This document shows, in pieces, positions 14,165 through 19,922 of a DNA stretch of 22,671 bases; the first letter of the stretch is position 1, and the number at the start of each line of letters is the position of its first letter. A program made the position numbers and the translations under genes. The stretch is from a virus. The stretch is taken from the IMG/VR virus record IMGVR_UViG_3300046557_000683, positions 1-22,671 of that record; one strand, 5' to 3'. Under the pieces are notes generated by a model, which did no database searches, was not told where the DNA came from, and saw nothing but the letters and a program-made list of their open reading frames with translations.

Positions 14165-14702
14165 GTATCGACTAGCCCAGCCTAGCCGTGTCCAGCCTCG
14201 CCTGTTCAGGCCCAGCCCCGCCGACATGTCGATGCGTATGCGTTCCGAGCCGAGCCGACTCCCCTAGCCTAGCCGTGCCATGTCAGGTCCACTCGCGCCG
14301 ACGTGCCGTCACTTGCCAAGCCTCGCCTAGCCATACCGTGTCGACCAGCCAACCCGGGACGGGCCTCTCCTCATCTCGCCGACCAGCCAACCCGGGCCAA
14401 GCCTTCACTCGTCGAACCGACTCGTCCAAGCTAGCCACGCCAGCACCAACCCGCCCTGACCGACCAGTCTCTCCTTGACACACCTCGCCACGTCGTCGCG
14501 ACTACCCTTCGCGTGCCGATCCGCGCCGCCACTGACCGCCGCGACATTCCTGGTCAGGCCCCGCCCCACCTAGCCTAGCCCCGCCGACTCGCCATTTCGT
14601 CACTTGGCCCATCAGCTCCCGTCAAACCGACTTGCCTCCCCCAGCCCTGTCTGGCCGTCCCTCGCCTATTCATGCCGACTGGTCATGCCGACCCGTCTCC
14701 TA

Positions 14703-14735
14703 CCCTGCCCCTCCCGACAACCCTGGCCAGCCCCC
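14703..14735 (-). other. Second G-quadruplex motif (minus strand)
   Basis: C tracts of 3 to 5 at 14703-14705, 14708-14711, 14713-14715, 14721-14723 and 14731-14735, separated by 1 to 7 nt. On the minus strand this fits the usual G3-loop rule. It lies in the same tract as the first motif. Confidence 0.5.
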
Positions 14736-14984
14736 AACCGACCAAGCCAGAGCGCGCCACACCGACAATCCGCGCCGGCCCAAAACGCATTCATGCCGGA
14801 CCGACTGGTCAACCCTCACCTCCCCACGCCAGCCCATACCCGCCCGACATGTCTACCCTGACCTACCCCCGTCGAGTCAGCCCACGTCGACAAGCCATGT
14901 CCGCACAGGCCTGCACCACTCACCCCGACAACCCCTACCCCACCGTTCCAGGCCAGTCCCCTGTCTACCCTCAGAGGTGAAGCC

Positions 14985-15215
14985 ATGCCCGATGTCTATG
15001 ACCTCGTTCACCGAGCGCAACGCTTGCAGCGCGAGTTGGACAGAATCGTCGTTCCCGACCCGCTCGCGCGCGAGCGGCATCGCCACCAGATCATGCGCGT
15101 CCAGGTCGCCGACGTCGTCCGCATGATGCGCTACGCCGGCGCGCTCGGCGAGGTGCCGCAGGTGACTCAGCAGTGGGCGCAGCTCCTCGAAGACGCGCTC
15201 GACCGCGGTGCCTAG
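14985..15215 (+). CDS. Small helical protein
   Basis: A 76-aa protein of unknown function. GAGGTG about 8 nt before ATG 14985 marks the start, at the very end of the C-rich tract. It is almost all helix (YDLVHRAQRLQRELDRIVV, HRHQIMRVQVADVVRMMRYAGAL, VTQQWAQLLEDALDRG). It overlaps the next gene by 8 bp and is probably cotranscribed with it. Confidence 0.68.
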   Translation: MPDVYDLVHRAQRLQRELDRIVVPDPLARERHRHQIMRVQVADVVRMMRYAGALGEVPQVTQQWAQLLEDALDRGA

Positions 15216-16074
15216 CCTGCGGGAGTTGCGCTACCTTGTCTCACGCTCTCGGCTGGTGCTCGACGAGGCTGTCACCGAGCACCAGCCCTCACGCCTGTTC
15301 GCGCTCTTCAGTGGCGGCGACGACTCACTAACCGCGACGCACCTCGCCGCGCAGCACCCGTTCTTTGGCGGCGTCATTCACCTCGATACGGGTACCGGCG
15401 TGCCCGAGACGCGCGAGTTCGTCGAGGAGACGTGCCGCCGTGAGGGGTGGTCGCTCAGCGTTTACAGCCCACCCGAGGGCGAGTACGAGCGCCTGGTCCT
15501 CGACGGCTACCGCACTCGCGACGGGCGCGTCTTGCGCGGCTTCCCGGACGGGCTGAAGAGCCACTCCACGATGTACTGGTATCTCAAGCAGAAGCAGATC
15601 CGCCGCGCTATCGCCGAGCACAAGCAGCATCGTCTGGACCGTATCGGCTTCGTGACCGGCGTGCGCCTGCACGAGTCGGCGCGTCGCATGCAAGCCAAGA
15701 TGTCCGCGCCGCACTACAAGGACAGGGACCGCTCCGCGGTCTGGGTGCAGCCGATCCTGGACTGGCAGAAAGGCGACTGCCTGGACTACCTCGAATGGGC
15801 GCGCATGCCGCGGAACCCCGTGTCGGTCAACTGCCACCGCTCAGGTGAGTGTCTGTGCGGCGCGCTGGCGAACCACGCCGAGATGGGCGAGATCGCCTTC
15901 TTCTACCCCCACGTCGGCGAGCGGTACGCGCAGCTTGAGGCCGAGGTGCGCGCTCGCGGGATCCCCAACGATCAATGGGCCGGCGGCCCGACGGTGAGTC
16001 GCCGCGCCAGTGCCCGCTCGAGCGCCGCCCAGCCGCTCTGTACGGCCTGCCTCGTCCAGCTCAGTCTGGACTGA
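15208..16074 (+). CDS. PAPS reductase-like adenine nucleotide alpha hydrolase
   Basis: A 288-aa PP-loop protein starting at GTG 15208. The nucleotide-binding SGGDDS motif is at 35-40, followed by HLDTGTGVPETREFVEETC, as in phosphoadenosine phosphosulfate reductases and DndC-type enzymes. The conserved GVRLHESARR segment follows, and a C-terminal cysteine cluster NCHRSGECLCGALAN, which is usual in the phage members of this family and may bind metal or an iron-sulfur cluster. A last CTAC pair is near the C-terminus. Known relatives activate sulfate or modify DNA/RNA with sulfur; the phage role is unknown. No other dnd genes are in the window. It overlaps the upstream small gene by 8 bp. Confidence 0.82.
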   Translation: MPSLRELRYLVSRSRLVLDEAVTEHQPSRLFALFSGGDDSLTATHLAAQHPFFGGVIHLDTGTGVPETREFVEETCRREGWSLSVYSPPEGEYERLVLDGYRTRDGRVLRGFPDGLKSHSTMYWYLKQKQIRRAIAEHKQHRLDRIGFVTGVRLHESARRMQAKMSAPHYKDRDRSAVWVQPILDWQKGDCLDYLEWARMPRNPVSVNCHRSGECLCGALANHAEMGEIAFFYPHVGERYAQLEAEVRARGIPNDQWAGGPTVSRRASARSSAAQPLCTACLVQLSLD

Positions 16075-16105
16075 CTGGCGCGGCACCCAGCCCGACTGAG
16101 GGGTC

Positions 16106-16124
16106 GAAAGGGTACGCGCCAGGG
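16106..16124 (+). repeat. 12-bp repeat GAAAGGGTRCGC, copy after PAPS gene
   Basis: GAAAGGGTACGC (16106-16117) is followed by a degenerate second unit ending in AGGGTAC. The same two-unit layout on the minus strand occurs at 75-54 and at 16638-16618. Confidence 0.45.
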
Positions 16125-16429
16125 TACGGCTGGGCGGGCACTGTAACGTCCCAATGTCCCACGGAAACATATGCGTGACGACTGAATCTTCAAAAAGGGT
16201 TGCAACACTTTGGGTGAGAGAAAAGGCCGCTTTTTGAGCCTCTTCCAATCTCAGAAATTTTGCAACGGCACCTGCGGTGTAATCATCTTCACGCACTCAC
16301 CGGAAATTGGGACAAATGAGCGACCCGCCGGGCGGGACTCATCTCAAATGACAGGTACATCGCGTGTAACGATGCATCGGTTCTGCAACGATATGCTCAC
16401 TCGGCCGTCACCGAATACGACCTTTCAGT

Positions 16430-16458
16430 ACCCTTTCAAGCCCGAGAAAAACCCTTTC
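16430..16458 (-). repeat. GAAAGGGT pair, 21 bp apart
   Basis: ACCCTTTC at 16430-16437 and 16451-16458 (GAAAGGGT on the minus strand), one followed by TTTTTC and the other by ACTG. Part of the repeat group in this gap. Confidence 0.45.
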
Positions 16459-16501
16459 GTCGCTGGATTTCAGTGGATCTCAGTGGATCGTATGTGCTGT
16501 T

Positions 16502-16584
16502 TTTGATCTCATAATCCACGTTCGTAAACTTCGGGGTTATCATCTCGGCCGGAGTCTAGCCGAAATCCGGAATCTGAGATCAAA
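16502..16584. repeat. 83-bp element bounded by 10-bp inverted repeats
   Basis: TTTGATCTCA (16502-16511) and TGAGATCAAA (16575-16584) are perfect reverse complements, and the next inner bases pair partly (TAATCC with GGAATC). Inside is a smaller inverted repeat, CCGGA/TCCGG (about 16549-16570). It could be a structured RNA or a MITE-like element. Confidence 0.45.
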
Positions 16585-16617
16585 TCGGCCCGTTTTGGGG
16601 CTGTTTCAGGGTGAAAA

Positions 16618-16639
16618 ACCCTTTCGCGCACCCTTTCGC
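16618..16639 (-). repeat. GAAAGGGT tandem pair, 12 bp apart
   Basis: ACCCTTTC at 16618-16625 and 16630-16637. The 16-bp word TCGCGCACCCTTTCGC at 16624-16639 also occurs at 60-75 inside the terminase-like gene, 16.5 kb away. Confidence 0.5.
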
Positions 16640-16690
16640 CGATGTAACAACGTGGACGCCGGTGGTCCTCAGTGGACTCATCGGCGGCGC

Positions 16691-16703
16691 TAATATCCAC
16701 CTA
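16691..16703 (+). promoter_or_regulatory. -10 box for leaderless coiled-coil gene
   Basis: TAATAT at 16691-16696 lies 7 nt before ATG 16704, so transcription should start at or next to the A of the ATG. No ribosome-binding site and no good -35 are visible. The spacing matches the 756-768 promoter. Confidence 0.4.
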
Positions 16704-17018
16704 ATGGGGCTTAGTTCTACCAAGCACACGCACAAGCACACGCACCAGTCGTTTGTCGACGGGTGCTACCCCTGCGAACTGATCCAGCAGCGCGACGAAC
16801 TCCGCGCCGAGAACGAGCGGCTACGCATCGAACTGCATCGTGTAGCGGAAAGCAGACGCGGGCAGCGCGAACGCGCCGAGCGGCTGCGAGCGCAGGTAGA
16901 AGAGACGGCCAAGGAGTGCGGCCTGCAAAAGACAGACAACGAGCGGCTGCGAGCCGAGCTTCGGGGGTTTATCTGCGAGGAATGCCTCAAACCGCTTGGT
17001 AGAGGTAAAGATGGTTAG
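16704..17018 (+). CDS. Coiled-coil protein with two CxxC pairs
   Basis: A 104-aa protein of unknown function. ATG 16704 follows a -10 box by 7 nt, so it is taken as a leaderless start; the frame is open up to GTG 16611, but those codons cover repeats. A 12-bp DNA tandem encodes KHTHKHTH (7-14). Then come CYPC (about 21-24), a long coiled coil (QQRDELRAENERLRIELHRVAESRRGQRERAERLRAQVEETAKECGLQKTDNERLRAEL) and FICEEC (about 91-96). The two CxxC pairs could together bind zinc. It overlaps the next gene by 8 bp. Confidence 0.62.
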   Translation: MGLSSTKHTHKHTHQSFVDGCYPCELIQQRDELRAENERLRIELHRVAESRRGQRERAERLRAQVEETAKECGLQKTDNERLRAELRGFICEECLKPLGRGKDG

Positions 17019-17238
17019 GGCTGCCAAGCTAGAGATCGACTCAGCGGGCCTGCTGATGCACGCGGCCGAGTGCGGCGTAACCGATGGTGTTGACGATGAT
17101 GCGGACTGCACATGTGGCGCGCACGCGATCAATCAGCGGCTGGTCGAGGTCGAACGGTTGCGGGCGGAGAACCTTGGGCTGAGACAGTTGCTCGGAACGA
17201 TCTCCGAGTTGCTGGAGACGTTCAATCCCGACGCTTGA
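17011..17238 (+). CDS. Small protein with C-terminal leucine zipper
   Basis: A 75-aa protein. AGAGG 5 nt before ATG 17011 supports this start over TTG 16996. The N-terminal half has LEIDSAGLLMHAAECGV and DDDADCTCGAHA (possible metal site with H and C). The C-terminal half is a coiled coil (LVEVERLRAENLGLRQLLGTISELLETF), similar in style to that of the previous gene. Unknown function. Confidence 0.6.
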   Translation: MVRAAKLEIDSAGLLMHAAECGVTDGVDDDADCTCGAHAINQRLVEVERLRAENLGLRQLLGTISELLETFNPDA

Positions 17239-17296
17239 TAGACCTAAGTGCCGTTCGAGGGACCAAGTCTTGCGTTTAGCCAGCGCGTGTGGAGCC

Positions 17297-17503
17297 GTGA
17301 GCCTGTCTGAGCGCAACCCGTACGAGGTGAACGCGGAACTGCTTCAGCGCATCGAAGGCCTGGAGCAGGAGGTCGCCCGACTGCTGGTGGACAACGCCGA
17401 GTTGAGCGACGAGTGCGACCAGTGGGGCGAAAAGGTGGCCGACTGCTGGCGCGAGATCGATCAGCTGCGGGCGCAAGTCGCCAGGCTAGAGGCCGCTGAG
17501 TAG
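17297..17503 (+). CDS. Small coiled-coil protein
   Basis: A 68-aa protein, almost entirely coiled coil (LLQRIEGLEQEVARLLVDNAELSDECDQWGEKVADCWREIDQLRAQVARLEAAE). GTG 17297 is chosen because the frame upstream (to TTG 17270) has no start signal, though GGAG is only 2 nt before the GTG. It is the third coiled-coil gene in a row and its end overlaps the convergent 17486-17683 gene by 18 bp. Confidence 0.5.
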   Translation: MSLSERNPYEVNAELLQRIEGLEQEVARLLVDNAELSDECDQWGEKVADCWREIDQLRAQVARLEAAE

Positions 17504-17683
17504 TCGCGAGATCAGAAACAGCACGAGCACGGTCACCGCCACCCCGGCCACAAGCAATCCCGCAGTGACCCCGCGCGCCTCCCAACGATCTACGCCACCA
17601 GCGCGCCGACGCTCGTACCCGACCGAGAACGTGATGTCGAGTCGCATGCCCGAGCGCCGGTCATCAGGCTCCTCGGGCGGCAT
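17486..17683 (-). CDS. 65-aa single-span membrane protein
   Basis: A 65-aa protein with a charged N-terminal half (PPEEPDDRRSGMRLDITFSVGYERRRAG) and one hydrophobic C-terminal segment (VTAGLLVAGVAVTVLVLFLISRLL). The ATG at 17683 is 5 nt after the stop of the two-span protein upstream. The pair directly after a peptidase gene looks like a lysis cassette, so it may be a holin partner; that is inference from position. Confidence 0.6.
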   Translation of the reverse strand: MPPEEPDDRRSGMRLDITFSVGYERRRAGGVDRWEARGVTAGLLVAGVAVTVLVLFLISRLLSGL

Positions 17684-17688
17684 ATGAC

Positions 17689-17850
17689 CTAGGTCAAACG
17701 GGCTACTGCTAAGGCGGCAACCAGGCCGAACACCACCGTCTGCGACAGCGGGATGACCCCGATCAGACCCAGGATCGCGAGCAAGAGCACCACGATCGCG
17801 ATGATGGCGCCGACGGTCCAGGGGTACGTCCCCACGGTAAAGGCAGGCAT
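17689..17850 (-). CDS. 53-aa two-span membrane protein, holin-like
   Basis: A 53-aa protein with a short N-terminus (MPAFTVGTYPW), a first hydrophobic segment (TVGAIIAIVVLLLAILGLIGVI) and a second (VVFGLVAALAVA) ending RLT. The ATG at 17850 has GGGGGAAG about 7 nt upstream and lies 15 nt after the C39-like peptidase stop. Two spans with small size and this position fit a class II holin; the match is by layout only. Confidence 0.6.
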   Translation of the reverse strand: MPAFTVGTYPWTVGAIIAIVVLLLAILGLIGVIPLSQTVVFGLVAALAVARLT

Positions 17851-17865
17851 CACTTCACTTCCCCC

Positions 17866-18309
17866 TTATGCCCGAGACTCGACATAGATAACTGACACTG
17901 GTCCGAGCGCATTGAACTGACTACGCGACAGCGTCGAGTACACGCCCATATACCCTTCAGCGCTGTTCGCCACGGCAAGATCGCTGCCACTCGTTCCTCG
18001 AAGTGCCATGAAGTGGTACATGCCCTGCGGGTTGATGGTGCCCGTGTACACCCTGGCGATCGCGAACGCCTCGTCGAACGTCACGTACGCCTGACGCACG
18101 ACCAGCCCGTAGGACGCCAGCGTATCGATGACGCACTGATCCGACATGCACCCATACGTCGGATTGACGCAGCTGGGGTAGCCCATGCGCTCGCCGACCG
18201 CGTAGCGCGCATCGTAGATATCGCTCTCCTGGTATGCCGTACCCGTCGCCTGCAATACCCACGTCGCCGAGCACACGCTGCACGTCCAGTTGTACGCCTG
18301 GGCGGGCAT
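17866..18309 (-). CDS. C39-like papain-fold peptidase
   Basis: A 147-aa protein with a likely papain-type fold of the C39-like group. It starts almost at the catalytic motif: NWTCSVCSATWVL with C10 as the likely nucleophile. The His is in GMYHFMALRG (H99) and the third residue is probably N115 in LAVANSAEGY. The ending QFNALGPVSVIYVE is usual for these domains. Further cysteines (C13, C47, C54, C59) could be disulfide or metal sites. Known relatives cleave peptides, including wall peptides. The two small membrane proteins that follow suggest a lysis role; it could also be a virion-bound protein. Confidence 0.65.
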   Translation of the reverse strand: MPAQAYNWTCSVCSATWVLQATGTAYQESDIYDARYAVGERMGYPSCVNPTYGCMSDQCVIDTLASYGLVVRQAYVTFDEAFAIARVYTGTINPQGMYHFMALRGTSGSDLAVANSAEGYMGVYSTLSRSQFNALGPVSVIYVESRA

Positions 18310-18329
18310 GGACCAGTGCGGATCCCAGG

Positions 18330-18563
18330 TTACGCTTTTGGGTCATCCGGCTCCTCGTAGCCCGACTCGGTAATCGGCGGGTCAGGGATGACCGTGCCCT
18401 GCAAACCCGGATCGAGCGCGTACAGGAACGCCTCGACACTGCCGGCGCCAACCCACTTGCCCGAGACTGCCGCCGCCAGCGCCTGGGTGAACAGCGACTG
18501 CTGCTGCTGAAGCTGGACGATCTGCGCCGCCTGGTCGTCCGAGTACTGGCTCACGTCGCTCAC
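18330..18563 (-). CDS. Small tail-associated protein
   Basis: A 77-aa protein of unknown function. GTG 18563 has AGGAGG 6 nt upstream. It has a Gln-rich helix (DDQAAQIVQLQQQQSLFTQALAAAV) and a Pro/Asp-rich tail (VIPDPPITESGYEEPDDPKA). It lies between the fibre-like gene and the peptidase. Confidence 0.62.
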   Translation of the reverse strand: MSDVSQYSDDQAAQIVQLQQQQSLFTQALAAAVSGKWVGAGSVEAFLYALDPGLQGTVIPDPPITESGYEEPDDPKA

Positions 18564-18574
18564 TTGCTGCCTCC

Positions 18575-19909
18575 TCAGTTGTTGTAGTCAGCGACCGGCA
18601 CGAACGCGATGTCCACGTAGCCGTCCTCGGCGTTGACGTTCCAGGCGCCAGCCGAGTCCTGGGAACTCCGGATCTGGATGTAGCCACCAGCGTTGATGAA
18701 CACCAGCGCCACGGCGCTACAGCGCGACACGCCGCCGCCGTTCGGCAGCCCGGTATCGCCAAAGAGCCGCGTCGCGTCGTTCCCGTTGACATGGACGCGG
18801 ACGCGCCAACTCTTGCCGTCGGAGAACACGCGGCTGGTGGTCTGCGCCATCGCGTACACGTAGTAGTAGCCCGACTTCGCGATGAAAATCTGGCTGCCAC
18901 TGACGGACGACACCAGACCGTTGGGGTTGCTCGATAGCGAGAAGTTGAGCCACTCGCCATACGCGACCGGGCCATTCAGGTGGCCATTAGCCGACCATGT
19001 ACTTATTGGGGGGCCGATGGCATTGGTCGGCCACCAGCGCATGTACCCGTCGTTGTTCTGGCCGCACACGTAGGTCGGCTTGCCACTCTGCGCTCCGGTC
19101 GGCATGTAGACGGAGTTCGCCTGGATGTAGCCGGAGCCATCACGCTGAGCAAGGGTGTTGGCTGCGATGCCCACGCCATAGGTGAAGTCGAGGTTGTCCC
19201 AGGCGCGACAACCGCCATTGCCTCGCTGGTAGAAGAATGTGTCGGTGATGACGTTGCCCTTGAGGGAGGTCCAGGGCGCACCGGCGTCATAGCCGCCAAG
19301 GGCGACGTGGCCGGCTGCCGACAAGCTGCCCGTGTTAGTCACGGGACCGCCGATATTCAGACCGCCGCCGCCGGTGGTGATCGCGCCCACGGTGAGGGTG
19401 CCGGTGATGTTGGCGTTGCCGCCGACGACGAGATTGGTGGTGACCGACAGGCTCGACACCGTCAGGCCGCCGGGTGCGGTCAGGTTGCCGGGGATGGTGG
19501 TGGTGCCGTCCGTGCCCAGGATCAGGCTCTGGCCGGCACCGTTAGTCAGCAAGACGGCAGAGCCGCGCACGCGCGTGTCGCGGTAGGCCGAGCCGACGCG
19601 GTCGTAGGACTGCACCACGCCCGCGTTGCCGGCCGAATCCCAGTACATCTCCAGCCCCACGCCTGAGGTCGGGACGGGCGACGTGCGCGCGGTGGAGCGG
19701 ATCCAGTCGGCGAAGTCGTACGGGCCGCGCAAGCTGGAGGCGACGATGGGGGCGCCCTGGTGGGCACCGGAGTGATTGTGGCCAGTGCTTGCGTTGAACA
19801 ACCCGTCGAGAATCGACAGACTCGGCGCGAGCATCGCCGTCAGGTAATCGGCGGTGTCGTCGTCGTCGACTCCCTGTTGCAGTCCCAGCTCGGACGTCAG
19901 GTTGGGCAT
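18575..19909 (-). CDS. Tail fibre / receptor-binding-like protein
   Basis: A 444-aa virion protein, probably a fibre. The N-terminus (LTSELGLQQGVDDDDTADYLTAMLAPSLSILDGLFNASTGHNHSGAHQG) includes the GHNHSGAHQG-type motif common at the start of phage fibres. The middle (about 155-215) is a repetitive Gly/Thr/Val beta region (GNLTAPGGLTVSSLSVTTNLVVGGNANITGTLTVG). The C-terminal part (about 345-444) is beta-rich with IFIAKSGYYYVYAMAQ and VALVFINAGGYIQIRSSQDS, like a C1q/TNF-like trimer domain. AGGAGG before ATG 19909 supports the start. It would bind the host surface. Confidence 0.75.
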   Translation of the reverse strand: MPNLTSELGLQQGVDDDDTADYLTAMLAPSLSILDGLFNASTGHNHSGAHQGAPIVASSLRGPYDFADWIRSTARTSPVPTSGVGLEMYWDSAGNAGVVQSYDRVGSAYRDTRVRGSAVLLTNGAGQSLILGTDGTTTIPGNLTAPGGLTVSSLSVTTNLVVGGNANITGTLTVGAITTGGGGLNIGGPVTNTGSLSAAGHVALGGYDAGAPWTSLKGNVITDTFFYQRGNGGCRAWDNLDFTYGVGIAANTLAQRDGSGYIQANSVYMPTGAQSGKPTYVCGQNNDGYMRWWPTNAIGPPISTWSANGHLNGPVAYGEWLNFSLSSNPNGLVSSVSGSQIFIAKSGYYYVYAMAQTTSRVFSDGKSWRVRVHVNGNDATRLFGDTGLPNGGGVSRCSAVALVFINAGGYIQIRSSQDSAGAWNVNAEDGYVDIAFVPVADYNN

Positions 19910-19922
19910 TCAGCGACCTCCT

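Larger units (their letters stand above)
13947..14984 (+). other. About 1 kb C-rich, G-poor tract with 5-nt periodicity
   Basis: No convincing gene lies here; the open frames are Pro/Ser/Thr/Arg-rich with no ribosome-binding site or family likeness. The plus strand has about twice as many C as G (27 C, 14 G in 14161-14220; 27 C, 13 G in 14641-14700; 31 C, 9 G in 14881-14940). The C falls every 5 nt in long stretches: in 14008-14072, 12 of 13 pentamers end in C; in 14536-14590 all 11 do, ten as YC; in 14176-14222 a YC pair occurs at ten consecutive 5-nt steps. Words such as CTAGCC, CCGAC and CAGCC recur, and GACCAGCCAACCCGGG occurs twice (near 14344 and 14381). A C-rich unstructured RNA with spaced YC is what Rho binds, so a giant Rho-dependent terminator is one reading; the minus strand is a GGNNN array able to form two-layer G-quadruplexes. 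Confidence 0.75.
16075..16703. other. Repeat-rich, AT-richer intergenic region
   Basis: A 629-bp stretch with no convincing gene. It holds ACCCTTTC at 16430, 16451, 16618 and 16630 and its complement GAAAGGGT at 16106; TCAGTGGA three times (16470, 16480, 16669); TGCAACG-like words near 16202, 16260 and 16384; GTTGCAAC as a palindrome (16199-16206); TCAAAAAG/CTTTTTGA as an inverted repeat (16190-16197, 16230-16237); and a larger inverted repeat at 16502-16584. The mix of iteron-like repeats and lower GC would fit a replication origin, a regulatory region or an attachment region; nothing decides among these. Confidence 0.6.

Noticed and set aside
14475-14503. Promoter starting with TTGACA in the C-rich tract
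   Set aside because: No acceptable -10 box follows at 16-18 bp.
14188-14861. Open frames in the C-rich tract
   Set aside because: They encode Pro/Ser/Thr/Arg strings, lack ribosome-binding sites and follow the 5-nt, not 3-nt, periodicity.
13947-14984. CRISPR array
   Set aside because: There are no repeats of constant length and sequence separated by unique spacers; only short degenerate words recur.
16210-16506. 98-codon plus-strand frame from TTG
   Set aside because: It has no ribosome-binding site, runs through repeats and inverted repeats and resembles no family.
16611-16703. N-terminal extension of the coiled-coil gene (NPFAHPFADV)
   Set aside because: The bases form the GAAAGGGT repeats and a -10 box; ATG 16704 is a better start.
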